Source: Aldrovandia affinis
Lineage: Eukaryota > Chordata > Actinopteri > Notacanthiformes > Halosauridae
NCBI GenBank assembly: GCA_029706075.1
Contig: JAINUG010000002.1
Location: 2,824,960 to 2,888,959 of the forward strand
Direction: 5' to 3'
Length of the DNA: 64,000 nt
The notes below the pieces were generated by a model. The model searched no databases. It was not told the origin of the DNA and saw nothing but the letters and a program-made list of their open reading frames with translations. The position numbers were made by a program, and so were the translations under genes. The stretch's first letter is position 1; the number at the start of each line of letters is the position of its first letter. Positions 47,095-59,480 of this stretch are shown here, piece after piece.

Positions 47095-48439
47095 GTAGGT
47101 ACTTTTATACAATGTTTTGTAAAAATTGTACCGAATGTGACTTTCACTTCAAAGAAATGAATTGTGATACTCGGTTATTCAGATTGTATTTAAATTTGTA
47201 TTTGCGTGTTGGAAAACTTTGTCTTACTCTTTTGTAAGTGAATTTACTGAATTAAAATCACACACAAGTGATTGTTCGAGTCAGTAGTTATCGTTGCTGA
47301 TCAATGTTAGGGTAACAACTCGGTTTCAATGTTTTGGATTTATAGGATAACACGCATATGTGATCGTCAGTGTGGCTGAGGTCCCGTGCACCCAACCGTA
47401 TTAAACTCAATTTTAAATGCAAGACTATCAGTCATGCGTTGCACGCTTAGAAGTAAGGTATGGGTGGGGTTTTGGGGGGATTCATTTCTTACAACCGCAA
47501 ATCGAGGTAAGAATGTTGTCGAACTTCTGAAGCAAAACTGTCTCATTAGCAAGTGCGGAGGCACTTGAATGGGCAGTGCAATATCGTGTCTGTCTGGGAA
47601 ACCGCGTATCGTGTATCCGTACGGAGGAAAAGTGTCGTATACTCACGCAATTGTCTGCGGGCACTGGGGGTCCCACAGACAGACCGTATGAAAACAGGAT
47701 GACTGGCATCAAAAATCCAGGTTCTGCAATGCGCTTGACCGCCGCGCAATGCTGGGTCGTCTCGGAATGCATTGTCGCCGGGGTAGAGTTGCTTTGATGA
47801 GAGAATCTAGGTGCGTTGCTCAGTAATGCACAGAATGAGATTTACTTTTTAGTAACTCACCTTATTAGGTATTTTGCTCTGAATAACAATACATGTAAAA
47901 GAAAACTACTGTTAACCCTAATTTGTTTTATTGAGCGTATGAGTGGTCACCTGTACTCAAAATTTAGGAACGAATGTCCCACAAAATCTCAGTGTACCTT
48001 CTCCTGAGAAAATGTACATAATGTGATTGGCGCTACTTTCTTCAAACAAAAACCTAGTGAATTGTGAAGGATTTATTTTCTGGTGGTGTGGTAAAGTACT
48101 TGTGGTGTGGTAAAATACTTGAACCCGTTGGATTATTTTAGGTGATGAGATTGTCAAATTATGGAATAGATGTCATCATCATCTCTGAATGGTTGCACAA
48201 GGGAAACTTGTTTCTGTTTGCGAAGGCGGCAGAGTGGGAAAGTATTGAGGGCCTGAGGTTAAGAGAGGAAGTGCGTAGAGTCGGGTTCGATCACTGCGTG
48301 TTACCTCAAAATAAGAATTTAATAATCCCACTTGTCTCAATGGGCAACAGGATGTAGAAATTGTAATCTTTTCATGCAAAATGTACATGCAAAGGAAAAA
48401 AAAAAAAAAACCTGTCAAAGTATGACAGAGATTATTCTT

Positions 48440-48459
48440 CTGTGTGTGTGTGTGTGTGG
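48440..48459. repeat. short (GT)n tract
   Basis: Pure GT run preceding a G-rich segment with repeated GGTCACATCC and ATCACATCC motifs (48460-48560). Confidence 0.8.
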
Positions 48460-48714
48460 GGGGTCACATCCACTTATTCGATCACATCCATTATCTGGGT
48501 AAAATTCACTTGGGGGGGGACATGGGATCACATCCCATATGCAGTCACATCCCCTCGTCTGAATGGTTGTGATGATAGGCGCAGAGAGGACTGGAGCTGG
48601 GTGTAGATCCACCAATCCTCAAAAAAGTGTGGCACGAGAGCGGGGGGAGGTATTGAAGCATCTCCAATGTAGTTCATAGTTAGGCGTGTGGCAAAATGGA
48701 CAAAAAATAAATAA

Positions 48715-48895
48715 AATTACTAACCTTTTCCTTCCCAGTGTTACAGGTATGGTATCGGTATCGCTGTATTACTGCACTGATCTCTTGCTCAAACTATGAT
48801 TGTTCCTACCATGTATTAATGCACATCTTGTAAGTCGCTCTGGATATGAGCGTCTGTGAAATGCTTAAAATGTAAAATGTAATGTAAATATGGTA
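48715..48895 (+). mobile_element. SINE-like repeat family A
   Basis: Begins CTAACCTTTTCCTTCCCAGT, runs through CATGTATTAATGCACATCTT, and ends with the core GTAAGTCGCTCTGGATATGA and a TGTAAAATGTAATG tail. It is the only plus-strand copy of family A in the window. Confidence 0.8.
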
Positions 48896-48999
48896 GACTG
48901 GCCTTGTCCACTTTGGTTTTGGATATTGGATAACTCCATCGTTATCATGGTTTTTGCTTCAGTGCTAGACAGGGAGAAACTACCCTACTGTCTACTTTG

Positions 49000-50269
49000 T
49001 CTGACTAATTTAAATTTTTAGTCTGGCTAAAGGCATACATTTGGTAGTAGTCCTCCATTGGTATCATTTGTACTTTCTCCAAATGCACTTTGAGGAAAAC
49101 GTATTGTGTCGTTCATTGTACTATGACTGAAAACCCCACTGTGTATTGAATGGGAAGAGTTCAATTTCATCCCGTGTTGGTGATGTGGGCTATGGAACAT
49201 GAACGTGGTCATTTAAAACATTACATTTATTAATTATTAGTTTTTATAGGTCTAGAGATAATGGTTTGGCTTGGTTGATTGGAGTGCGTTTTAAGTGGCT
49301 ACATTTCTGGTGCACCTTGTTATGGCTTTCAATAGTCTATATTTTAACAGCTTCAACTGGACTAACTCACTGACACTTGTGTTAAATGCACCGAGTGCAG
49401 TAAAATTAAGTTAAGTTGGTTTTAAATGAAACAAGCTCTGTATGAAGTGTGAAAACCCTGCCTGGTTTTACCAAACATTACCATCATATTAAGTAAATGA
49501 GTCAATTAAATACGATTTTAGTACAAAATAGATTGTTTGTCAGACTTCTAATACTGTTATGAGGCCCTTGAAATGCAACCAGAAGAGGCTTCCTTGTCTT
49601 TGGTAAGTGTTGAGTGTATTTGTGATTATTGTACTGTACACCTAAGATTCTGAAAGCAATATGTTGACAGTCTGGTGCAATTTAGCACTTGTATTGATTG
49701 GTAATGGGAGGCTGGTAATTCAGGGCAATTCACCACAAACGAAGGGTGAGAAAATGATTCACACAACATGATTCTCCTGTAATGTGCTAGAGCTGGACAT
49801 TTGGCCAGGGCTATCATGATCTATCCATCTTCAAATGTTTAGGTTTAATTGGATCACTGTCGTCCTCTATAGGGGCAAATAATACTTATGTTGCATACCC
49901 ATCAGCCAAGTAGAAGTTGGTATTGTGGCAAATCTCAGGACTGTCTTTTTCTACATTCTGTACTCCGTTACTGCATATCTAAGGTCTGATTCTAAATGTG
50001 TTGTTTCCCTGACCAGAGTTCTCTTTAGCAAACTCCTCGTCCTCTTTCTCTTTCTTTCTTGCTCACTTGCGTCAGTGACTGAGGTGCAACCACACACCAG
50101 TCAGAACTGCAGACTAGTTGTTGACGTGCTTCTGTTTTCCTGTGTGCATGTTGAATGGGTGTAATATGTAGTCCAAGTGTGTGTGTGTGTGGTATAATGC
50201 AGTGCATTTATATGCATGGGCCTTTGATGCTTTTTACATTGTGGTTGTATTTGTGTATTTGTGCTGTGC

Positions 50270-50271
<2 letters not shown>
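49000..50271. other. intronic DNA, nothing recognised
   Basis: Unique-looking, moderately AT-rich sequence within the pde10a intron without identifiable repeats or coding potential. Confidence 0.5.

Positions 50272-50330
<59 letters not shown>
50272..50330. repeat. (TG)n microsatellite
   Basis: Pure TG tract of about 29 units after the GTGCTGTGCG flank. Confidence 0.95.
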
Positions 50331-50331
<1 letters not shown>

Positions 50332-52703
50332 ATGCGGGGAGGGTGGGAGGTATTTTGTAATGCAGTGCATGTGTGTGTCGCAGTGTGAGGGTACATCGTT
50401 TGCGCAGTGCTTCAGCAAAGGGGCATTACTACGGAATGTTTTTACCCTGTGTGTCATGTGCCCAGATGGGTCAGCACAAGGTCGGGGCAAATAAACAGTG
50501 TGAGTGTTTACTGTGTCTGCAGGAGCCAGATCCGAGTGGGAGAGGGACGCAGGCCCGACATCTGTGTTTCTCTCACCTACTCTTTCTTTCTCCTCTTTCT
50601 CCCTTACTGTTTTTTTCTCTCTACCGTCTCTCTCAATTCGTTTTTTTTATTTGTATGACAAACACATTTGTGTTGCCAAAGCATATACACGCAACCGCAA
50701 AGAACAATGCAATATCGTGCAACTGAAGAATAAAACGATGCAAGAATTTACAGTGGCACGAAATGATCGAATAAAATATCGAATTAACTCACCCTTTCAC
50801 ACACTTGTGTACTCCCACACACACAGACTTGTCTGATACTTGTTTGCCATGGACAGTTTTTAATGAAAGTGTATATATTCATGCACGAATCCATGCTCTG
50901 CTGTTTTCCTCTTTTGATTTCAGTTCAGGCCTTGCTGTTTAAAAAAAGATATATCAAGTTGAAACCATACAAAAAAATAGCTGAGCCAGTGTTGACACCT
51001 TTTAAAAAGAGAAAAGTTTGTCTGCTCTTGGCTTTGGGTCCTGCGCACTGTCACAGTGGATTCCTCTGAGTGGTTATCTCGGTAGGCTGCTGCGTAATCG
51101 AAAATGGGAGGATGTCACTAGGGAAGGGCCAGGAAGCACCGGGAGGGGTCACTTTATTTCCATCCTCTTATTAAAATAGGACGTTTTTGGTAACGGGAAT
51201 TTGCAGCTGCCTACGCACATATGCACACGGTGTGCAGCACAGACGGCTGTCATGGAAACGCCACCATTGTAGCGATGATGTCACTCATCTCTGAGAGTCA
51301 ATCAATGCATTCATCGGAAAACTGTCAATCTCAAGTGTTTCCCCAGAACTGTTGGGTCTGCTGAAGTGGAATTCAACGTGAGAACTCGTATAAGTGTTAT
51401 GATATTGTCTTAACACTGCTTGTGCATGCGAGGAAATAAAATGGGGTATATATAAAGAAAGTATAATGGCATATGCCTTGGTCTTAATTGTTTTTATGTA
51501 TGTATGGATAATTCTTTAAAGTGACTTAAGAATTGAAGACTTGATTTTCTTGAGTTGCTGTAACAATTTTGGGGAGCATACAAAAATGATCCTCCTGACT
51601 GTAATAAAATATAGCTTATGTTTATCTATTTTCAGGGGGACAAATATCTTTTCAGATGCTAAAGCTGCAAATTTGAACATCATTTATCAGAATTCCACAA
51701 ACGCAGGACATTTTGTAAGAGCCTGTTGCTAACATTATTTGATATTTGCCCTTGGAGGTGTTGTGTTGTGCATAACACAATCTGCATGACGGTATATATC
51801 AACATGTAAGCAGAACATTTGTTGTTATTGCAATTAGATCTTTTCAAGGTGCCTTAGTCGCATTAGCTAATACAAACACTAAAGCAGATGCAGAATATGT
51901 ATGCAATTCAACATCAAATTTGAAATTGACAAAAAAATGTATTACAATTTTGATTGATTTTTAAAAAGTTTTTAAGAATTGGCAGTTTTTAAGCATTACT
52001 AGCAGTGGTTGAAAAAATTACATGTTGCAATCATAAAAATATCAGCACCACTCAAACCTAAGCCATGCAACTGGACTGGGTGAAGCGGGCTCACCACAGT
52101 TGTACATCTGGAATAAAAAGTAGTCTTCCATTCGATTTGTGTGTACAGTCTTCTATACGAGTGAGTGAGGTGAGTGTGCATTGTATGTATTCACCTTTAA
52201 ATGTATTTAAATTGTATATAATGTAATGCTTTATTTATACTGGATTGCCGTCTGAGAGGCCCAGTTTATAAAACGTATGAGAAGGAAATACAGAACTGAT
52301 TTTATGTTTGAAATTTTGTGATTCTATCTGCCGTGGTACAGCTGCTGCATGTGATCACCTTGGGCCTTGAGAAACCATTGGAACCATTGAACGTGACACG
52401 TTGGGTGCCAGGCTTTCACACCTTCAGTGCGTGCTCAGAACTACGTGTTCATCATGATGTGTTCGGCACATGAAAAAGGCAAGAGTACCTTTCATTAAGA
52501 GAGGAAGTGTCTTCTTTTTTTTTTTTTTTGCATTTGACCTTTACTTGACTAGCAGATGCGTTGGTGTCATTTTGGCCTGCCAAACCACCAATGATATACT
52601 TCTGCACCACTGGAGGAAAGAGAATACAGACCTCCACAAAATTGTTCACTCCCTTGATAAGAATGCAGCAAGGCTGTGTAAAATAAACAATACAGGTACT
52701 AGA

Positions 52704-54079
52704 CTATATTGTATGCTGAAACAATGGGAAAATTATATTATTTTATACTAATACAATTGCTCAGAAAAAAATATTTTGTTTTGAAATACCCCCCAAAAAA
52801 AGACACAATTATTCACACCCTAGCAATTAATTTAAATAAAATCCAAAAAGCCCCAAAAATAAATCTGCATTAACGTGCTACTTTAAGTTCATCTCAGTCT
52901 TTGGGAGCCATGCTTTCCTGTTTCACTGAGGTATAAATATGAGGTAACACACATTTAAAATCCATTTGTCATCCACCACCATGGGGGGAGGCAACAAACT
53001 GTTGAAACAAGCAAAATGGTTGTTGACCTCCACAAGTCAGGAGATGGTTACAAATAAACAAAAAAGTAAAGATACTACTTTCCACCATTAATTCAACAAT
53101 TAAGAAATGTAAAACCACTGGAACAGTGGTAAACCTGCTTGGTAGAGTACACAAGTGCAAGTGCATCTTGCCCCCACGCACAGATGGTTTAGGATGCAAA
53201 GAAAAATCCAAGGGCCACAGTTGGAGATCTACAAAACTTTGTTGCATCTTGAGGACACAGTCTCAAAATCTACCATCAGACCCAACCTCCATGCCAATAG
53301 GTTTTTTGGAAGGGTTGCCAGAAAAAATCCTCTTGAGGGAAATCAACAAAAGTAAGCATCTGGATTTTGCTAAACAGCTTTGGAGCTCTGATTGGAACCG
53401 GGTGTTATGGTCAGATGAGACCAAAGTTGAGCTTTTTGGCCATACACACCAGTGGTTGGGTTGGCGTCGGAAAAGACTACTCATCTTTAAAGGAATGTCC
53501 TACCTACGGTGAAATATGGTGGTGGATCTCTGATGTTATAGTGTTTTGCATTTACTGGTCCTGGGTCTCTTGTTAAGGTCAATGGAATCATTGTACCAAG
53601 TACCAAGATATTTTTTGCCAAAAACCTGGTTCCCTCAGCCAGAAAGCTGAAACTTGGCCACAAATGGGTCTTTAAGAAATACGATGATCCCAAGAATACC
53701 TCAAAATCAACCAAGAAATGGTTAACTGGCCACAAAATGACTGTTGTGCAAAGGCCATTAGAGTGTCCAGACTTGAACCCACATGAAAAGTTCTGGTTTG
53801 ATTTGAAGAGGGCAGTCCACAAACACAGACCGAAAGATTTTATATAGAGGAATGCTCAAATATCCCCCCCAATATGTTCAATGATCTCACTGTAGAAGAT
53901 GGATCAGCAGTGTTATCCTTGCAAGGGGAGGGTGCACAAAGTATTGAAAACAGGAGTGAATAATTGTAACATATATTTTTTGTGGGAAAAAATGTAATGT
54001 TAAACAAAATCTTTTGCTCTGAGGGACTGTATTAGTATAAAATAATACAATTTCCCCATGTTTTGAGTATACAATATAG
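52704..54079 (+). mobile_element. Tc1-type DNA transposon with long inverted repeats, decayed
   Basis: The left end from CTATATTGTATGCTGAAAC and the inverted right end from CTATATTGTATACTCAAAAC stay similar for over 100 bp, including TTATTTTATACTAATACA and ACAATTATTCAC. Between them lies a broken plus-strand transposase: RSTKL-type N-terminal pieces, WNRVLWSDETKVELFG (about 53393-53440), VKYGGGSLM-like sequence near 53510, and a C-terminal PDLNPHEKFW box near 53770. Stops and frameshifts make it inactive. It lies inside the pde10a intron. Confidence 0.85.
53126..53850 (+). pseudogene. Tc1 transposase remnant
   Basis: The frame 53126-53512 holds the central DDE part with VLWSDETKVELFG; the remainder continues in other frames to about 53850 (CPDLNPHEKFWFDLKRAVHK). 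The family catalytic triad region is recognisable, but the frame is interrupted repeatedly. Confidence 0.75.
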
Positions 54080-54410
54080 CTCATTACATGTATTGATTAC
54101 TTTATACAGCTGCCCTGAGTAATCGTTGTCTTGTTGCCGTCCGGCAAACAATGTGACACAAACAGCAGTGGAGCACAGCACCCATGGTTCCGCTTCCTTC
54201 AGTACCTACGTACATCCTACTCCCCAATACCAGTTACCACAGTCTGTTTCAGTTCCATTCTTCATGTTCCTGTAAATATAACTTCCAATGTCTCAGTGGC
54301 CTGATTTTAATTATTTGCTTCTTTTTTTACACAAAATGTATTGTGGTGAGTGAGAAATTCTGATTGATTGAAATGTGGGTTGTCTGACATCAGTAGAAGT
54401 TGATGCTGAC

Positions 54411-54485
54411 TGTGTGTGTGTGTGTGTGCGTGTGTGCGCGTGTGTGCGTGCGTGCGTGGGCGCGTATGTATGTGTGTGTGTGTGA
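54411..54485. repeat. TG/CG-rich microsatellite
   Basis: Alternating purine-pyrimidine tract with TGCG and GCGC variants. Confidence 0.9.
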
Positions 54486-54839
54486 GAGAACTCTCCAGTG
54501 TAGGTCAGATGGAAAGGTCACTTCAGGTAAACGATAATACGATCTGGCAAGCTTCGCAAACACAATTGGACGTCTAGGAAATGCTTAACGCAATGAAGTC
54601 CACATTGTTGAACAGGAAGTGCTCCAAACCACATTCAGGACTTCCTACCCACCCCCCCCGCCCCGAAAGAGAATAAGAAAACAATGTGAGAAATAATTCT
54701 CTTGTGCCCTATTCCAACAGAATTTGTGTTAAGCAGCAGCATAGCAGAAGCATGCTGTATGATGTCTCCCCATAGAGGCCTGAAAGCCTGCTGGTCACCG
54801 ATGGTTTCAAAACAACGTTCCAATTAAATCATGGCATCG

Positions 54840-55390
54840 CTTATGTCATGTTGTGCATCTCTTACTGCGCTCCAAAAAGCGCATCGGGCAAAACTCTCCT
54901 TGCTCACAACGGGGCGGCTGAACTGTGGATTTCAGCGCGCTCTGCAACACATCAGCTATATTGACGTTGTAAACCTGCCTGACGGCTCTGAATTGACTGT
55001 ATAATGAGCACAATGCACGGTAACATCTCCCCCCATCCCCAAGTAGGAAGAAAGACTACTTTGAAAACGTCATCAATTGCATACTTTATTTGGCTTCATC
55101 CATGCCTACCCCCGCCTGCCTCCTCTTACGCATGCAGTCTGTCCTGCAGGTCGTTTACATAGCTGGGAGTTTTGCAGTCAAGCGAGGCTTTCTACCTGTC
55201 GCATCGCACTTGCACACCTTCCACCTCTGACCCCTGGGCCGATAGCCAGGCGGCTGCCGCACTTTGGAGTTGAATTACGTCGCTTTGCTGCCGCTCCGTG
55301 CGGGTCAGGGGCTGTGCGCTACCGGTCACTGTCCTCCTCCGCTTTCCCGTGAAATCTCCTGCCGTCTGAGCAGCTCCTGGTCCAGGTGTG
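54840..55390. promoter_or_regulatory. GC-rich intronic segment, possible regulatory element
   Basis: Includes ACAACGGGGCGGCTGAACTG, TTCAGCGCGCTCTGC and CGTCGCTTTGCTGCCGCTCC. It is not repetitive as far as I can see. The open frames at 55077-55352 and 55192-55413 are not recognisable. Confidence 0.2.
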
Positions 55391-55395
55391 ACAGA

Positions 55396-56247
55396 CAGGG
55401 GCGTAGCACACAATTCTGGGCCCTATACATATGCAGTCTTGTGGGCCCCCTTCCCCTCTTAATTCTGCTTAATTGACCAGCTAGCGAGCTAACTATCATA
55501 ATGTAGCTAGGTATGTTAGCTTGTCTTGTTATAGAATTGGATCAAATGAGTCTTCAAAAACTAAGTTTCAATGCATTTCACCATCACCAGTAGTATGTTT
55601 GCCCACATTTGCGATTGCTTTCAGCCAGTAGCGAGAGTGAAACTGAAATGAGATTAATCGCGCAAAAAAAAAAGAACTCGTTATCCATTTTAAATTAATC
55701 GCATGCGTTAACGTGTTAACGTTGACAGCCCTAGTTCAATTGAAACAACGTACCGATATTAGCTTAAACCACTCTTAAACAGTGTTAGCAAGTTGCTTAC
55801 CTTTCTTTTGAAAGAAATTAGTGAGCAGTTGTTTTCCCTCAGTTTTCCTTTTTTCTCTTTCTTTTCTTTCTTTTCTTTTTTGATACCCCAACTTCACTTT
55901 CTTCTGGAAAGACATGATTGACTGAAACTTGCGGGCTCCAGCATCAGCACCAGTCAGCGTGATTAGCCGTGTTTGGTGACGAATCTTAGTGCAGGGGGGC
56001 GGACTAAACCATTTGTGCTTTTGAGAGGGGAGGGGGCCCAGAGAGCCTCCAATATTTTTATGGATACAAAGTTCAGTCTCTCAACCTATTTATTCAGCCA
56101 ATATAATTTAGTAATGGCTCTAATTACTTAGAAATTTAAAATTGCAGACAAATGTTTTTTTTCTTCATTCCAGGCTTTTCAAGGGCCCTCCCCCACTTGG
56201 GGCCCTAGGTAGTCAGTTCCCCTTTTCCCCCCGCTACGATGCCCCTG
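55396..56247. mobile_element. hAT-type non-autonomous element with perfect 8-bp target duplication
   Basis: The ends CAGGGGCGTAGCA and the complement of CTACGATGCCCCTG are inverted repeats. The flanks are identical: GTGACAGA at 55388-55395 and at 56248-56255. GGGCCC-type motifs sit inside both ends. The 852-bp body has no transposase and contains part of another element (see 55650-55733). Confidence 0.85.
55650..55733. mobile_element. end of another MITE nested in the hAT element
   Basis: TTAATCGCATGCGTTAACGT and GTTAACGTTGACAGCCCTA form a terminal sequence that read inwards begins TAGGGCTGTCAACGTTAAC, familiar from a common fish MITE. Its other end is not seen. Confidence 0.5.
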
Positions 56248-56295
56248 GTGACAGATGGAGGATTATGAACCTTTTTAGATTTTTTTCCAGAAATG

Positions 56296-56455
56296 TGGTT
56301 CTGTGTGGCTCCGTAGGTAGAGCATGGCGTTGGCAACGCTTAGGTTGTGGGTTCGTTTTGCATTGGGACCATATATACTGAAAAATGTATGCACTCACTA
56401 CTGTAAGTTGCTTTGGATAAAAGTGTCTGGTAAATGGCATGTGTTGTGTTATGAA
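56296..56455 (+). mobile_element. tRNA-derived SINE
   Basis: GTGGCTCCGTAGGTAGAGCA (A box), GTTGTGGGTTCGTTTTGCAT (damaged B box), ACCATATATACTGAAAAATG, core GTAAGTTGCTTTGGATAAAA. Same family as the 40.4 kb copy. Confidence 0.85.
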
Positions 56456-56739
56456 CTGTAGCAGAGTGTGACGTTGTGGTTACAGCTTCTGGTGCCTCTA
56501 CAGTTTTGCCTTTGATCGCGGTTACAGCACTATACTCCCCGCAATTGTCACAATAAGTACTTTCCTGCACTTTTTGCTTTAAAAAGTGATTAATGAAAAG
56601 AGGAAAGTAAAAAAGTAAGCTGTCTCGAAAAGCGCACCTGCAAAGTAAATGTACAGGAAGGTTATTTTCAATATTCATCGTTAATGTTCAAGAGCACACT
56701 GGTGGGATTGGCTGAATTGCAAGCTTGCAGTACTGTTCA

Positions 56740-57182
56740 ATTTTTTTTTCCCAATTTGCCTTTAACTAATTTCCACCTGTGGCCTCTTGTTATGTTAACT
56801 GAACTTATCTTGTAACTGGAAAAATCTTGGTAATTCACTTTATTAATCCCCTTTAAGAATTTACAAACCTCAATCAAATCCCCCTTAAGTCTCTGCTTGC
56901 TAAGCTTGAAGAGATTGAACACCTTAAGTCTTTCCTCATAACGTTTACCTTTTATATCAGGTACCAATTTAGTTGCCCTTCTTTGAACTTTTTCAAGAGC
57001 TTCTATATATTTTTTGTGGTATGGTGCCCAGAACTGCACACAGTACTCTAAGTGACAAAGGCATTATATTACATCAATATAACCTCCTTTGATTTATACT
57101 CAATACTTTTTGTTATATATCTCAGCATCCTGTTGGCTTTTTTCACTGCTGTAGCACACTGATTAGATGCAGATAGACTTTG
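56740..57182 (-). mobile_element. CR1-like LINE fragment, decayed
   Basis: The minus-strand frame 57039-56737 reads MQFWAPYHKKYIEALEKVQR and TRGHRWKLVKGKLG, closely similar to the plus-strand LINE at 36.2-37.3 kb. Similarity continues to 57182 after a frame-breaking deletion. Both ends are truncated. Confidence 0.85.
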
Positions 57183-57411
57183 ATTTCTGTCATGCAAATG
57201 AATGCAGGGCTTCTCCGCATGAATATGTTGCATGGGAGGGCATTTCCTGAATGCATGCTTTTATGGAAAGGGAAGGAAAGGTGCACACTCAATGTTTTGC
57301 TGTGTGTATTGGGGGTGGGGGTGGGGGGGTCATCTGCACTTCTCATCACAGGACCCACTCATGACTCCTCAGCAGGCTCTCATTTGGGATTTCCCCATAA
57401 TGTATATAATA

Positions 57412-57570
57412 TATGCCATTTAGCAGACGCCTTTTTCCAAAGCGACTTACAGTAGTGAATGCATAATTTTTTTTTCAGTATATATGTGGTCCCAATGGGA
57501 ATCCAACCCACAAACTAAGCATTGTCAACGCCATGCTCTACCTACTGAGCCACGCAGAACCACGCAGATG
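57412..57570 (-). mobile_element. tRNA-derived SINE
   Basis: Reads, in reverse, GTGGCTCAGTAGGTAGAGCA, a B-box region, then ACCACATATATACTG and the core at the left end (CATTTAGCAGACGCCTTTTT). It is inverted relative to the copy at 56296, 1.1 kb away. Confidence 0.85.
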
Positions 57571-57849
57571 TGAGAGAGGGTACATCAATCAGGGAGAGGG
57601 TCAGATTGGGGTGGGCGGGGGCTGATTAGGGGTAAGTATGTTTGTGGTTGGGGGGGTCAGACACTAAAAACTAAAAATGACTTTGAGAGACTAAGGTAGG
57701 TCTGAATATTGAAAACAAAACCTGGGAACTGACAAGGTTATGGCCAGCCAGGCCATCCGAAACGAGTGCGCCAGTTGTGTCATTGTGATTAAGGGGAGTG
57801 GACTGGTGACGGAGATGGAGGTGGATTTGAAAATTGGGAACACTGAACA

Positions 57850-57965
57850 CCACTGTTGTACCCTTGAGCAAGGCTCGTAACTTGAATATATTTTTAACTT
57901 GAACTTGCTGTGGTGTGTGGCTTTGTAATATGTGAATTCCAAGCGAGTTAAGTCACCTTGTACAA
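57850..57965 (+). mobile_element. decayed SINE middle segment
   Basis: GTTGTACCCTTGAGCAAGGC is identical in kind to the middle of the SINE at 35290; the tail (AAGTCACCTTGTACAAAGGC) is diverged. Confidence 0.45.
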
Positions 57966-58397
57966 AGGCAACTACAAAAATAATACAAAATACTGTGGCT
58001 TAAAAGGTGAAAAAATTTCTATGTATAAATATTATTGGATTGTGCTCCATCTACAAGAAAGCAGAGGAGACCCTTGAAACTGTTCAGATGCTTTAGCAAG
58101 GTATGTGCGAGTCCTGTAGACACGGTTGAACAGAATTTGTGAATGCGGATGGTGGCACACAACACCCATGTGCGTGCTGAATGATGAAGCAATTTGTGGT
58201 GTTTCATAAAGAGAATACATTTTCTTAGATTTTTTTTTTTTTTTGTGGGGGTGATCCCGATGGAGAGGCAGGGCTATGCCGTGCCCTGGCAGAGCAGGGT
58301 ACGTGTCTTATCTCTGCGTAACACTCTTTCACAATCTGCACCCTTTACTTCTAATGACCGGCTCTGTGAGAGGGGAAATAAGGCAAATGACATTTCT

Positions 58398-58483
58398 GTG
58401 TGTGTACGCGCGCGCGTGTGTGTACATGTACGTTCGCGTGTGTGTGTGCGTGTGTGCGTGTGTGTGTGTGTGTGCGTGCGTGC

Positions 58484-58516
<33 letters not shown>

Positions 58517-58535
58517 CTCGCGTATGTGTGTGTGT
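58398..58535. repeat. TG/CG-rich microsatellite
   Basis: Alternating GTGTGCG-type tract, likely length-variable. Frames on both strands through it are artefacts. Confidence 0.9.
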
Positions 58536-58796
58536 GCGCGGCTACGTAGCTGCCAGAGGTCAGGCAGACAACATAGCGCTTCATTCGTTCTGTTTTCATC
58601 TTCAAAAAAGGAAATTATTGGAGCATCACAGTGCCAGCACACTGTTGCGTTTCTTATGCAAGACGTGCTGTTCTGTCCCAGGCAAAGACAAGTGAAACAA
58701 AGTGCTGTTTCCTCAGAAAGCGCCTCAGCCGGCTGTCCTAGAACCCCTTTAAGACCTACCACACATACTTACTCACGTGCCCGCACATACGCACAA

Positions 58797-58856
58797 ACAC
58801 ACACACACACACGCACGCGCGCACTCGCCCACCAACACACACACACACACACACAT
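58797..58856. repeat. CA-rich microsatellite
   Basis: CA repeats interrupted by CGCACGCGCGCACTCGCCC. Confidence 0.9.
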
Positions 58857-58859
58857 AAT

Positions 58860-59480
58860 CATTCGCCCGAGTTTAGGCTTGGCAGCCGAATAAAAGGAGC
58901 GAGGGCGAGTTGAGTTGAATTTATTGCTCTGATGTTTGGGGAAGGATCTTGGCACGGTGGATCCTATTGAATGCTTTCATTGGGGAATTTGCATTGCCAC
59001 AGTCACAATTTCTCATGATGCAGTGACATGCGGTAGCGTGGTGTGTCAGTTATTCCCTGCACACACCCCCCCACACCACCACCACCGCCTCCAGCTCCAG
59101 CTCCAGCTCCAGACATCTTTGTAAAGCTGAGGTGTGTCAACCCCCCTCCCCACCCCCCACCTCCAAAAAAAAAAAAAGTCTATGCGAGGATGAAGCGTGT
59201 CAACCGCGCTTCCCACCGCCGCCACCTCCTTCTCCACACTTCTTTCTTTTTCTCGCACGTCACTGTGCAGAAAGGGTTCCAGCCCTCCTATAGATAAGAT
59301 AAGAAACACATGCTCTCCACCGCTCCCGAGCCAGGGAGTCCCAGACGGACCTGCTGACGCACGAGCCCCCTCCTCCTCGCCGCCCCCCGTGTCAGGCGAG
59401 TGAAAAGTAGTATCTTGGCAGCCTGCCCTTGACACTACGCCAGGGGGAGCGCGCTATTTTTTTTTCCAAATAAAAGGGCC
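58860..59480. promoter_or_regulatory. GC-rich intronic segment, possible regulatory element
   Basis: Non-repetitive sequence with CpGs, a CTCCAG hexamer repeat at 59088-59113, and TATAGATAAGATAAGAAAC with two GATA sites near 59292. Predicted frames on both strands are not recognisable. Confidence 0.2.

Noticed and set aside
59046..59435. 129-codon minus-strand frame, Gly/Trp/Glu-rich
   Set aside because: Low complexity in a CT-rich region; no domain or start context.
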